A stretch of 64,000 bases of DNA from Flavobacterium zepuense. GTDB taxonomy: Bacteria > Bacteroidota > Bacteroidia > Flavobacteriales > Flavobacteriaceae. The stretch's first letter is position 1, and each line of letters begins with the position of its first letter. Both the position numbers and the translations under genes were made by a program. Of this stretch, positions 1-6,344 are shown in pieces. A model generated the notes under the pieces. It worked only from the letters and a program-made list of their open reading frames with translations, did not search any database and was not told where the DNA came from. The stretch covers positions 279,753-343,752 of the forward strand of contig NZ_VJVZ01000005.1 in NCBI RefSeq assembly GCF_007097145.1. The letters run 5' to 3'.

Positions 1-1
1 G

Positions 2-541
2 TGCGATGTATCGGGCTCAATGCAACAGCCGATTTCTAAAAAAAGTACCGTGCAGTTGTATGATGTTGGCCTTATGCTGGGCATGCTTATGCAGAGCCGG
101 TGCAAAAATGTAATAAGCGGAATGTTTGGCAATACATGGAAGATAATCAACATGCCTAAGCGTAATGTGCTGGCTAATGTAATGGAATACTATAAAAGAG
201 AGGGTGAGGTGGGTTATGCCACTAACGGCTATCTTGTTGTAGAAGACCTCATACTTAGAAAGCAGATAGTTGATAAAGTAATGCTGTTTACCGATTTGCA
301 GTTGTATAACAACAACATGCATGGCCATAGTTTTGAGGTGTACTGGAAACGTTACAAAGGCATAGCGCCAAACGCTAAATTGTATTTATTTGACCTTGCC
401 GGCCATGGTAAAATGCCGCTTGATGTCCGTCGAAACGATGTGTATTTGATAGCCGGCTGGAGTGACAAGATTTTCGATATACTCGATTCTGTAGATAATG
501 CAGGCAACGCAATCGAGAAAATAAACGCGATAGAACTATAG
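2..541 (+). CDS. rsr: Ro60/TROVE-type RNA-binding protein, C-terminal part (5' end outside window)
   Basis: The reading frame is open to the left edge, so only the last 179 residues are present. Residues 3-7 read DVSGS, the D-x-S-x-S metal-ion-dependent adhesion (MIDAS) motif that opens a von Willebrand A domain. The end, with YLIAGWSDKIFDIL, resembles the C-terminal vWA part of Ro60/Rsr proteins. Ro proteins are rings that bind Y RNAs and misfolded RNAs and help RNA surveillance with exonucleases. The N-terminal TROVE HEAT-repeat ring is not visible, so the family call rests on the vWA end and on the neighbours: an array of Y-RNA-like units and rtcB follow on the same strand, as in the rsr-yrl-rtcB loci known from other bacteria. 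The alternative is an unrelated vWA protein. The ATG at 20 is internal, not the start. Confidence 0.8.
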   Translation, partial: CDVSGSMQQPISKKSTVQLYDVGLMLGMLMQSRCKNVISGMFGNTWKIINMPKRNVLANVMEYYKREGEVGYATNGYLVVEDLILRKQIVDKVMLFTDLQLYNNNMHGHSFEVYWKRYKGIAPNAKLYLFDLAGHGKMPLDVRRNDVYLIAGWSDKIFDILDSVDNAGNAIEKINAIEL

Positions 542-577
542 ATCATGGAACGCGAATAAACGCTGATTTTTCCTATG

Positions 578-620
578 AGTGTAGTTGCCCCTCTCCTTTG
601 GAGAGGGGTTGGGGTGAGGC
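578..620. repeat. Left flanking GC-rich hairpin repeat of the RNA array
   Basis: A perfect 9-bp inverted repeat, CCCCTCTCC (588-596) and GGAGAGGGG (600-608), is followed by a G-rich tail. A close copy lies at 1525-1570 in the same orientation, so the two bracket the RNA units. Both begin AGTGTAG. It may act as a REP-like element or as an RNA hairpin ending the upstream transcript. Confidence 0.7.
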
Positions 621-640
621 CAATATACGTATAAATTTAA

Positions 641-788
641 GAAGCAAGTGCCGTAAATAAGGGTTACTTCGGCTTCTGGGTCGCGGGTTCGATTCCTGCC
701 ATATGCTGCTGTTTTACAGAGCAGGTATGTAGCTCAGTTGGTTAGAGCAAGAAAAAATACCTTTTTTTAATCTGTATTGCCTTGCTTT
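641..788 (+). ncRNA. Y-RNA-like unit 1, with circularly permuted tRNA mimic
   Basis: The lower stem AAGCAAG (642-648) pairs perfectly with CTTGCTT (781-787). The conserved TGCCGT loop strand (649-654) faces TATTGC (775-780). The upper stem 655-664 pairs with 759-768 (one mismatch, one wobble). Inside is a T-arm (683-687 with 695-699, loop TTCGATT), then an acceptor-like stem 700-704 with 725-729 continuing into 706-711 with 717-724 and capped by TTTTA, then T730-A731 and a D-arm GCTC/GAGC (732-748). T-arm therefore precedes D-arm, with the acceptor ends joined and the Y stem in place of the anticodon arm. This is the layout of the YrlA tRNA-like module of bacterial Y RNAs. Ends are inferred from pairing; no expression data. 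Confidence 0.75.
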
Positions 789-790
789 AA

Positions 791-931
791 AAAATAACAA
801 TGGGTTTGCTCCCGTAGCCGCTTGGATGTTGCGGGGGCCATCGTCTAAGGATTTAAGAAAGTGGCCAGTATTCAGTCGCAGTGTTCAGTGCCATATGTAC
901 TTAAGACTGTCAACTAAAAAACTAAAATACT
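791..931 (+). other. Spacer with tRNA 5'-half-like remnant
   Basis: Between units 1 and 2 lies a stretch with no TGCCGT/TTACTTCG pair. It holds a small hairpin CCGC/GCGG (818-821 with 831-834) followed by a segment at 834-864 (GGGCCATCGTCTAAGG and onward) that looks like the 5' acceptor and D-arm of a tRNA-Glu or tRNA-Gln. AGTGCCATATG at 887-897 resembles the start of a unit. It could be a decayed seventh unit or a permuted module; there is no complete tRNA. Confidence 0.4.
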
Positions 932-1067
932 AAAAGGATGCCGTAGGTATGGGTTACTTCGTTGACACAATAGGGGAGGAATAGCGCAGTCGTAAATCCG
1001 GCAAGGCTATCCGGTTCGATTCCGGCGCCAACACGCCCCACAATCCCATGCCGCATTTTGCTCCTTT
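932..1067 (+). ncRNA. Y-RNA-like unit 2, with tRNA-like T-arm
   Basis: Lower stem AAAGGA (933-938) pairs with TCCTTT (1062-1067). TGCCGT (939-944) faces GCATTTTGC. Upper stem GGTATGGG (946-953) pairs with CCCATGCC (1045-1052), 8 bp with one wobble, followed by the conserved TTACTTCG (954-961). The apical part holds a T-arm CCGG/CCGG with a canonical TTCGATT loop (1011-1025), a D-arm-like segment before it, and GTTG (961-964) that can pair with CAAC (1029-1032). Both stems differ in sequence from the other units yet keep pairing, which supports a selected RNA structure. Confidence 0.75.
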
Positions 1068-1082
1068 AAACAATATAAAAAA

Positions 1083-1195
1083 ATAAGATGCCGTTTGTAA
1101 GCGTTACTTCGTCCGGCTGAGTATTATGGGTTAAACCTCGTATACGCAGGTTCGAATCCTGCAAGTATCAAAGCGCTTACTGCCATTGCTCTTGT
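1083..1195 (+). ncRNA. Y-RNA-like unit 3, with tRNA-like T-arm
   Basis: Lower stem 1083-1088 pairs with 1190-1195 (one wobble). TGCCGT is at 1089-1094. Upper stem GTAAGCG (1097-1103) pairs perfectly with CGCTTAC (1174-1180), and TTACTTCG follows. The apical domain has a perfect T-arm, GCAGG/CCTGC (1146-1150 with 1158-1162), loop TTCGAAT, extended by ATAC/GTAT, and a D-loop-like GGCTGAGT segment upstream. The 3' loop strand CCATTGC matches units 4-6. The unit abuts unit 4 with no spacer, suggesting one precursor that is cut or a two-part RNA. Confidence 0.75.
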
Positions 1196-1274
1196 AATAA
1201 GAGTGCCGTTTGTAGTGTGTTACTTCGTCTCCAAATGAAAATTAACCGTACACCACACCCATTGCCTCTTTTTA
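1196..1274 (+). ncRNA. Y-RNA-like unit 4, short form without tRNA module
   Basis: Lower stem AAGAG (1199-1203) pairs with CTCTT (1266-1270), with further A-T pairs outside. TGCCGT is at 1204-1209. Upper stem GTAGTGTG (1212-1219) pairs with TACACCAC (1249-1256) with one mismatch and one wobble; TTACTTCG follows at 1220-1227. The apex is only about 20 nt, so this unit keeps the presumed Ro-binding stem but no tRNA-like domain. It is nearly identical to unit 6 over its 5' half. Confidence 0.7.
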
Positions 1275-1322
1275 TTAAAATATAATGAATAGGCAAACAG
1301 CCTTTAAATAATGAACAAAAAT

Positions 1323-1424
1323 TAAGATGCCGTTTGATAAGCGTTACTTCGTTTGGTTGAGTGGGGAAACCCATGATTAGGTTCGAGTCCTAAAGTAAAA
1401 AACCGTTTATCAGCCATTGATCTT
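1323..1424 (+). ncRNA. Y-RNA-like unit 5, with tRNA-like T-arm
   Basis: Lower stem AAGAT (1324-1328) pairs with ATCTT (1420-1424). The TGCCGT motif is at 1328-1333 and the opposite strand has CCATTG. Upper stem TGATAAGCG (1335-1343) pairs with CGTTTATCA (1404-1412), 9 bp with one wobble. Compared with unit 3, changed bases on one side are matched on the other (GTAAGCG/CGCTTAC against GATAAGCG/CGTTTATC). The apex has a perfect T-arm TTAGG/CCTAA with loop TTCGAGT (1377-1393) and a D-loop-like GGTTGAGTGGGG. Confidence 0.75.
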
Positions 1425-1429
1425 TCTAT

Positions 1430-1503
1430 AAAGAGTGCCGTTTGTAGTGTGTTACTTCGTCTCCAAATGAAAATTACCTCACACTACACCCATTGCCTTT
1501 TTT
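1430..1503 (+). ncRNA. Y-RNA-like unit 6, short form without tRNA module
   Basis: Lower stem AAAGAG (1430-1435) pairs with CTTTTT (1497-1502). TGCCGT is at 1436-1441. Upper stem TGTAGTGTG (1443-1451) pairs perfectly with CACACTACA (1480-1488), and TTACTTCG follows at 1452-1459. Like unit 4 it lacks a T-arm. Units 3+4 and 5+6 look like a duplicated long-plus-short pair. Confidence 0.7.
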
Positions 1504-1524
1504 ACTAAAATAATGCACTTTACA

Positions 1525-1570
1525 AGTGTAGCTGCTCCCCCTCTCATATGGAGAGGGGTTAGGGGTAAGG
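1525..1570. repeat. Right flanking GC-rich hairpin repeat of the RNA array
   Basis: Second copy of the element at 578-620: CCCCTCTC (1538-1545) pairs with GAGAGGGG (1551-1558) and a G-rich tail follows. It lies between the last RNA unit and rtcB. Confidence 0.7.
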
Positions 1571-1637
1571 ATTATTTTTAAAAATTAATTAACTCAGTTA
1601 AAAATATAAAATACTAATTTGTAATACAATAAAAGCC

Positions 1638-3062
1638 ATGAAAATGCCAGTAACAGGAAACGACCTATTATCTATAGGATATACCAAAAGCAACATACTG
1701 AGCATCGCCCTAAAGCTGGCCAATTCGGCCTTCAGCACCCAGGATAAGGATGCCGTGGTGGCGCTGTTTAAAAAACTAAAAGACTATCCTGAGAACTTTT
1801 TAGATGATGAAGTGCTGGAGCCGTTAGCTACCGCCATGATAGAAGAAGCTAATACCCCAAAAGATGAGGTTATCAGTTTAATTGATGCCCCTAAAGAATA
1901 CGCTGTTTTCGGCGAAAGCCATATAGAGCCGGGCGCCAAAGCCCAAATGGATGTAGCCATGAAACTGCCGGTTACCGTTGCCGGAGCATTAATGCCCGAT
2001 GCCCACCAGGGTTACGGATTACCGATTGGCGGGGTGCTGGCTACAAAAAATGCGATTATTCCGTACGGGGTGGGAGTAGATATTGGCTGCCGTATGGCAC
2101 TATCGGTTTATGATATTCCGGAGAGCCATTTTTATGAGAACGAAGCCAGGTATAAACGTGAACTTATTGCCCATACTAAATTTGGTGCGGGCCACGGCTA
2201 CCACGGTCAGCATAAGGCCGATCATAGTGTGCTGGATAGCGCCGACTTTAACCTGAACCCTTTTATTAAGAACCTGCACGATAAGGCATGGTCGCAACTG
2301 GGTACATCGGGCGGGGGTAACCACTTTGTGGAGTTTGGTATCATAGAATTTGATGCTACCGATGAGGCGCTTAAAATACAAAAAGGGCGATACCTTGCGT
2401 TGCTAACACATTCCGGGTCGCGTGGTTTTGGTGCCACTATTGCCGGGCATTACACCCGCATTGCCAAAGATTTGTGCAAGCTGCCTAAAGAGGCTGCAAA
2501 CCTTGCCTATCTCGACCTTAACAGCCAGGAAGGGCAGGAGTACTGGATAGCCATGAACCTTGCAGGCGATTATGCATCGGCATGCCACCAGGTTATTCAT
2601 GATAAAATGGCGAAAGCCATTGGCGCACAGGTGCTGACTAAAGTGGAAAACCACCATAACTTTGCCTGGAAAGAAATTTTAGATGGCGAAGAGGTTATTG
2701 TGCACCGTAAAGGCGCTACCCCGGCAGGTAAAGGCGTTATGGGTATTATTCCGGGTAGTATGACGGCCCCCGGATTTTTAGTGCGTGGCAGGGGAGAAAC
2801 TGCCGCAATTAACAGTGCCTCGCATGGCGCAGGAAGGCAAATGAGCCGTACACAGGCCATAAAAAATATAACCAAAGCCGATATGAAACAGGTGCTTAAA
2901 GACCACGGTGTGAGCCTTATTGGCGCCGGCCGCGATGAAGCACCTATGGCCTACAAGGATATTAATATGGTAATGGCTGCCCAAACCGACCTGGTTGATG
3001 TTGTGGCTAAATTTACGCCTAAAATTGTACGCATGGCCGATGATGGGAGCAGGGAAGATTAA
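1638..3062 (+). CDS. rtcB: RNA-splicing ligase RtcB
   Basis: RtcB joins RNA 2',3'-cyclic phosphate or 3'-phosphate ends to 5'-OH ends using GTP and Mn2+, healing broken tRNAs and other RNAs. All family motifs are visible in its 474 residues: MPDAHQGYGLPIGGV, GVGVDIGCRM with metal-binding Cys151, GTSGGGNHFVEF, HSGSRGFG, ENHHNFAW, HRKGATPAGKG, and SASHGAGR, whose His396 is the expected guanylylated residue. Length is usual for the family. The start is the first of two close ATGs (the second is codon 3). The gene follows a Ro60-like gene and an array of Y-RNA-like units on the same strand. No archease or rtcA is in view. Confidence 0.97.
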   Translation: MKMPVTGNDLLSIGYTKSNILSIALKLANSAFSTQDKDAVVALFKKLKDYPENFLDDEVLEPLATAMIEEANTPKDEVISLIDAPKEYAVFGESHIEPGAKAQMDVAMKLPVTVAGALMPDAHQGYGLPIGGVLATKNAIIPYGVGVDIGCRMALSVYDIPESHFYENEARYKRELIAHTKFGAGHGYHGQHKADHSVLDSADFNLNPFIKNLHDKAWSQLGTSGGGNHFVEFGIIEFDATDEALKIQKGRYLALLTHSGSRGFGATIAGHYTRIAKDLCKLPKEAANLAYLDLNSQEGQEYWIAMNLAGDYASACHQVIHDKMAKAIGAQVLTKVENHHNFAWKEILDGEEVIVHRKGATPAGKGVMGIIPGSMTAPGFLVRGRGETAAINSASHGAGRQMSRTQAIKNITKADMKQVLKDHGVSLIGAGRDEAPMAYKDINMVMAAQTDLVDVVAKFTPKIVRMADDGSRED

Positions 3063-3080
3063 ATAGTTGTCTATTTATAA

Positions 3081-3139
3081 GACACGAATTTCACTAATTA
3101 GCACGAATTCAATTTGTGAAAATTTGTGGAATTCGTGTC
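3081..3139. repeat. Palindromic REP-like element after rtcB
   Basis: GACACGAATT (3081-3090) pairs with AATTCGTGTC (3130-3139), and inside it further arms can pair (ATTTCAC with GTGAAAAT, CACGAATT with AATTTGTG). A related single arm occurs at 24494-24518. It may serve as rtcB terminator or be a dispersed palindromic repeat. Confidence 0.6.
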
Positions 3140-3172
3140 GTTTATTTTCATTTAAAGCTAAACCACGTTTAC

Positions 3173-3180
3173 TATATTTG
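3173..3180 (+). promoter_or_regulatory. -7 box of Bacteroidota promoter before the dipeptidase gene
   Basis: TATATTTG fits TAnnTTTG, 20 bases before the ATG at 3201. No clear TTG -33 box is seen. Confidence 0.45.
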
Positions 3181-3200
3181 TGTTGTAAGCACATTACCAT

Positions 3201-3830
3201 ATGAAATTTAATTACGTCTTAATACTCTTTTTTCTGTTTTTCTTCAACACCTTTTCCGCTCAAACTAAGGTAAGCCCTGAATATATTGCGGTAGAATGGA
3301 GCGAAATACAATTTGATTCGCTTGCTATAGTTAATCGTATGGCTTACGCAGATACGGCTAATTTTATGCACGAAAAAATATATCCTTGTGCGCGGTGCTA
3401 TCTTCGCCAGGAAGTGGCTGAGGCTCTGCTTGAGGCTAACGAAATTGCTAAAGACAAAGGTGTTACTCTTGTAATTTACGACTGCTATCGCCCGTACAGT
3501 TACCAGTTTAAAATGTACGAAATTGTAAACAATCCCACTTATGTTGCCAAGCCCGGCAAAGGCTCTAACCACAACCGTGGTGCTGCTATAGATCTTTCCC
3601 TTATGGATGAAAACGGCCAACTGCTGGATATGGGAGGCGCTTTTGACGATTTTTCCGCCATCTCTAATTATGCTGCCGAGGGGCTAAGTAAAGAAGCGCG
3701 TAAAAACCGCAGGCTGCTGCGCAGGATAATGACGCGCGCCGGTTTTAAGCCCTACGATGGTGAGTGGTGGCATTTTGATTACAAACAAAAACGCTACGAA
3801 ACATCTGATTTTAGGTGGGATTGCCTGTAA
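3201..3830 (+). CDS. VanX/DdpX-type D-Ala-D-Ala dipeptidase, exported
   Basis: Zinc peptidases of the M15D (VanX) family split D-alanyl-D-alanine. The protein has 209 residues with an N-terminal signal peptide (hydrophobic residues 4-18, cut near FSAQ). Family motifs follow: YDCYRPYSYQ, SNHNRGAAIDLSL with the zinc-binding His and Asp, the loop MGGAFDDFS, and EWWHFD with catalytic Glu and third zinc ligand. This is close to SxHxxGxAxD...EWWH. No vancomycin-resistance genes (vanA, vanH) lie nearby, so a role in peptidoglycan turnover or dipeptide use is more likely than resistance. Confidence 0.9.
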   Translation: MKFNYVLILFFLFFFNTFSAQTKVSPEYIAVEWSEIQFDSLAIVNRMAYADTANFMHEKIYPCARCYLRQEVAEALLEANEIAKDKGVTLVIYDCYRPYSYQFKMYEIVNNPTYVAKPGKGSNHNRGAAIDLSLMDENGQLLDMGGAFDDFSAISNYAAEGLSKEARKNRRLLRRIMTRAGFKPYDGEWWHFDYKQKRYETSDFRWDCL

Positions 3831-5360
3831 TTATTCCTTTACTACTTTTATATTGGCTGCACCCTTAGTGTTAACAATCTTAAGCAGGTAAAGGCCGCTT
3901 TGCAGTGTGCTAAGATTAATTTGATTTGCTTCAGGATTGGTAACCGTATACAGTAATTTTCCTGATATATCATACACTTCCGCTTTAGTAATGGCTTCTC
4001 CGGTAATATATAGTATGTCTTTTACCGGATTAGGATAAAAATCTAACGTTGATTTAGTAACCTGCGTTGTAGTAAGCGAACTGCCGGCAATAAATTGTAA
4101 AACAGCAGGTTTAGGTTGGCCGTCGGTGCTGCAGGCGTAGGAATTGGTTGCAATTGTAATATGGTCTTCCTCAATAAGCGTTCGGTACGTGGCGGTTAAA
4201 ACCGAAAGGTCATTAGGGTTTGTTATAAGACCGTCAATGCCAAAAGAGGTGTCAAGCTGGCCGTTCTCGGTAATTCTCATCACAAATATTTTATCAGACC
4301 CAGGGTTAGTATATTGGTCAGTTCCGGTTAGTGTTAAGTAGCCACCGGTTTTATTAATGGCCCATATGCTGTAGCCGGCCAGTTCATCATTATATAAAAA
4401 GGTGCCGTTATTGCCAAAAGACGTATCGGGCTGCCCGTTAAGGTTTAGTTTGGTAACAAACAAGGTTTGGTTGGGTCCGGATATGCCTGTAGTACCGGCA
4501 AGGTAAATACTGTTGTTGTCGCTATAAAGCACATTAGGTAGTGTAGAAATGTTGTTTACCGTGTTGTAATAAATATATCCGTCTGTGCCAAAATCAGTAT
4601 CTATAGCGGCCTCATCAAGGTCGTATTGTACAATGTGCGAAGAGAAATTTTCTTCGGTATACTGGTCTATAAGAACCGTTAATTTGCCAGTCTCAGGAGC
4701 ATACAGTGCTGATTTTGTGTAGGTATTTATATCAATATTAAAAACAATCACACCATCATCACCGAAGGCTGAAATAATGTTTCCGTTAAGGTCGTATTTT
4801 GTAATGTAGAGATATTGCTGCGGATTATTTTCATTGGTAGAATCATTTCTAAATACAAGGAAAATTTCATTGTTAATGATCTCCGCCATTAGTATATTCA
4901 GGTAATCGGGCCAGTCCAGGTTTACGTACCCGTTATTACCAAAAGAAGCAATTGGGTTACCGTTAAGGTCGGTCATTACCATAAAGTTATGTTCCGGCAA
5001 ATAGCCGGTATTGGCTACCATAAGCAGGTTGTTATTGGGTGTTGTTTTTATAAAGGCGTTTGTATTATCATAAATTGCACCCGCAGCCGATGTAAGATCA
5101 AGCTGAACATAGCCGTTGGTGCCAAAAGAGGGGTCAATTTGCCCGGTTTCGCTTAGTTTAATCAGTGCATGGTTGGTAAAACTGGTAAGCCCGTAAAACG
5201 TATTATCTACCTTAATAATATCGCCCATAATAAAGGTTTCCCCGGGCACATCTATACAGGCAGCGCCATTGTTTCCAAATTCGGTATTTAAAAATTCAGT
5301 CTGCGCAAATCCCAGTGTGCTGCAAAGCAGTGCTGATAGTAATGTAATTTTATAGTTCAT
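3831..5360 (-). CDS. Delta-60 repeat protein with type IX sorting domain
   Basis: Secreted protein of 509 residues with a signal peptide (cut near LGFAQ). The body holds at least six delta-60 repeats, each ending in a FGxxG core (IDPSFGTNGYV, IASFGNNGYV, ISAFGDDGVI, IDTDFGTDGYI, PDTSFGNNGTF, LDTSFGIDGLI), predicted to form a propeller-like fold. The last ~75 residues are a T9SS type A sorting domain: FYPNPVKDILYI, then AEVYDISGKLL, then LQSGLYLLKI. It should therefore cross the outer membrane by the Por/Gld system. Substrate unknown. It is convergent with the dipeptidase gene, the two ORFs abutting at 3830/3831. Confidence 0.9.
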   Translation of the reverse strand: MNYKITLLSALLCSTLGFAQTEFLNTEFGNNGAACIDVPGETFIMGDIIKVDNTFYGLTSFTNHALIKLSETGQIDPSFGTNGYVQLDLTSAAGAIYDNTNAFIKTTPNNNLLMVANTGYLPEHNFMVMTDLNGNPIASFGNNGYVNLDWPDYLNILMAEIINNEIFLVFRNDSTNENNPQQYLYITKYDLNGNIISAFGDDGVIVFNIDINTYTKSALYAPETGKLTVLIDQYTEENFSSHIVQYDLDEAAIDTDFGTDGYIYYNTVNNISTLPNVLYSDNNSIYLAGTTGISGPNQTLFVTKLNLNGQPDTSFGNNGTFLYNDELAGYSIWAINKTGGYLTLTGTDQYTNPGSDKIFVMRITENGQLDTSFGIDGLITNPNDLSVLTATYRTLIEEDHITIATNSYACSTDGQPKPAVLQFIAGSSLTTTQVTKSTLDFYPNPVKDILYITGEAITKAEVYDISGKLLYTVTNPEANQINLSTLQSGLYLLKIVNTKGAANIKVVKE

Positions 5361-5523
5361 AATAGTAAGGTTGATTGTTGATTATAAAGTAAATATATAA
5401 TAATATTTGTAACTTTTTAAGATGTATGATAATGTATCCTGCTAATTATTAACCTAAATATAATCATATAAAACAAAAGGTTTCTAAATAATCTAAAATT
5501 GGGGGCATTATGCTTTTTCCACT

Positions 5524-5531
5524 TATATTTG
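5524..5531 (+). promoter_or_regulatory. Promoter before the exonuclease gene
   Basis: TATATTTG matches the TAnnTTTG -7 box; a TTG lies 22 bases upstream (5499-5501), near the expected -33 distance. The ATG at 5545 is 14 bases downstream, implying a short leader. Confidence 0.5.
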
Positions 5532-5544
5532 TACTTATAGAAAC

Positions 5545-6327
5545 ATGATTATGGAACTTAAGCTGCACAGGCCTATCTGCTTTTTCGACCTCGAAACTAC
5601 AGGTACCGATATATGTAAAGACCGCATTGTAGAGATATCAATACTAAAGGTATTCCCTAATGGCAATAAAGAAAGCAAAACATGGCTGGTAAACCCCGAG
5701 AGGCCCATACCGGTGCAAACCATTGCTTTTCATGGCATAACCGATGAAAAAGTGGCTAATGAGCCTACTTTTAAACAGCTGTCGCATCAAATTTATAATA
5801 TGATAAAGGATGCCGATCTGGGAGGTTATAACTCTGACCGTTTTGATATTCCGCTACTGGCCGAAGAGCTGCTGCGTGCGGGTCTGGACTTTGATATGAA
5901 AAACCGCGTATCGGTAGATGTGCAGACTATTTTTCATAAAAAAGAAGAGCGTACCCTTAGTGCCGCTTATAAGTTTTACTGTGGGCTGACTTTAGAGAAT
6001 GCCCATACCGCTGCCGCAGATACTGCCGCTACCTATGAGATATTAAAGTCGCAGTTAGACCGTTACGGAGACCTTGAGAACGATATGAAAGCATTATCGG
6101 AATTCACCACCCGTAAAAAATCGGTTGATTTTGCCGGCTTCATCGCGCTTGATGAAAACGGGGAAGAAATATTTACCTTCGGCAAGCACAAGGGCGCTAA
6201 AGTTGATAAAGTATTAGAGCAGGAACCAGGCTACTATGGCTGGATACAGAATGCTGATTTTCCGTTATATACTAAAAAAGTGCTAACGGCTATCAAACTC
6301 AGGAAATTAAATAATAAATTGGTATAA
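5545..6327 (+). CDS. DnaQ-like DEDDh 3'-5' exonuclease
   Basis: The 260-residue protein opens with the Exo I motif FFDLETTGTD (about residues 12-21), carries Exo II (GYNSDRFDIPLL, ~93-104) and Exo III with His and Asp in ENAHTAAADTAAT (~151-163). This is the epsilon/RNase T fold that removes nucleotides from 3' ends of DNA or RNA. A C-terminal segment (FTFGKHKGAKV...EPGYYGWIQNADFP) matches a small domain often attached to such exonucleases in Bacteroidota. Either ATG 5545 or 5551 could be the start. A tight same-strand series follows (FAH enzyme, Hpt protein, CinA), probably an operon. Confidence 0.9.
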   Translation: MIMELKLHRPICFFDLETTGTDICKDRIVEISILKVFPNGNKESKTWLVNPERPIPVQTIAFHGITDEKVANEPTFKQLSHQIYNMIKDADLGGYNSDRFDIPLLAEELLRAGLDFDMKNRVSVDVQTIFHKKEERTLSAAYKFYCGLTLENAHTAAADTAATYEILKSQLDRYGDLENDMKALSEFTTRKKSVDFAGFIALDENGEEIFTFGKHKGAKVDKVLEQEPGYYGWIQNADFPLYTKKVLTAIKLRKLNNKLV

Positions 6328-6344
6328 TAATACCATAGGTACGT

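Noticed and set aside
721..750. An ordinary tRNA gene start (GTAGCTCAGTTGG)
   Set aside because: No anticodon arm or T-arm follows; the T-arm comes before it. It belongs to the permuted module of unit 1.
1177..1374. Minus-strand 65-residue ORF in the RNA array
   Set aside because: It runs antisense across RNA units 3-5; composition and lack of a family make it a chance ORF.
641..1503. CRISPR array in the repeated region
   Set aside because: Units differ in length, the shared motifs are short and lie inside paired stems, and there are no cas genes or regular spacers.
3201..3830. Vancomycin-resistance gene
   Set aside because: VanX-like alone is common in Bacteroidota; no vanH, vanA or vanS neighbours.
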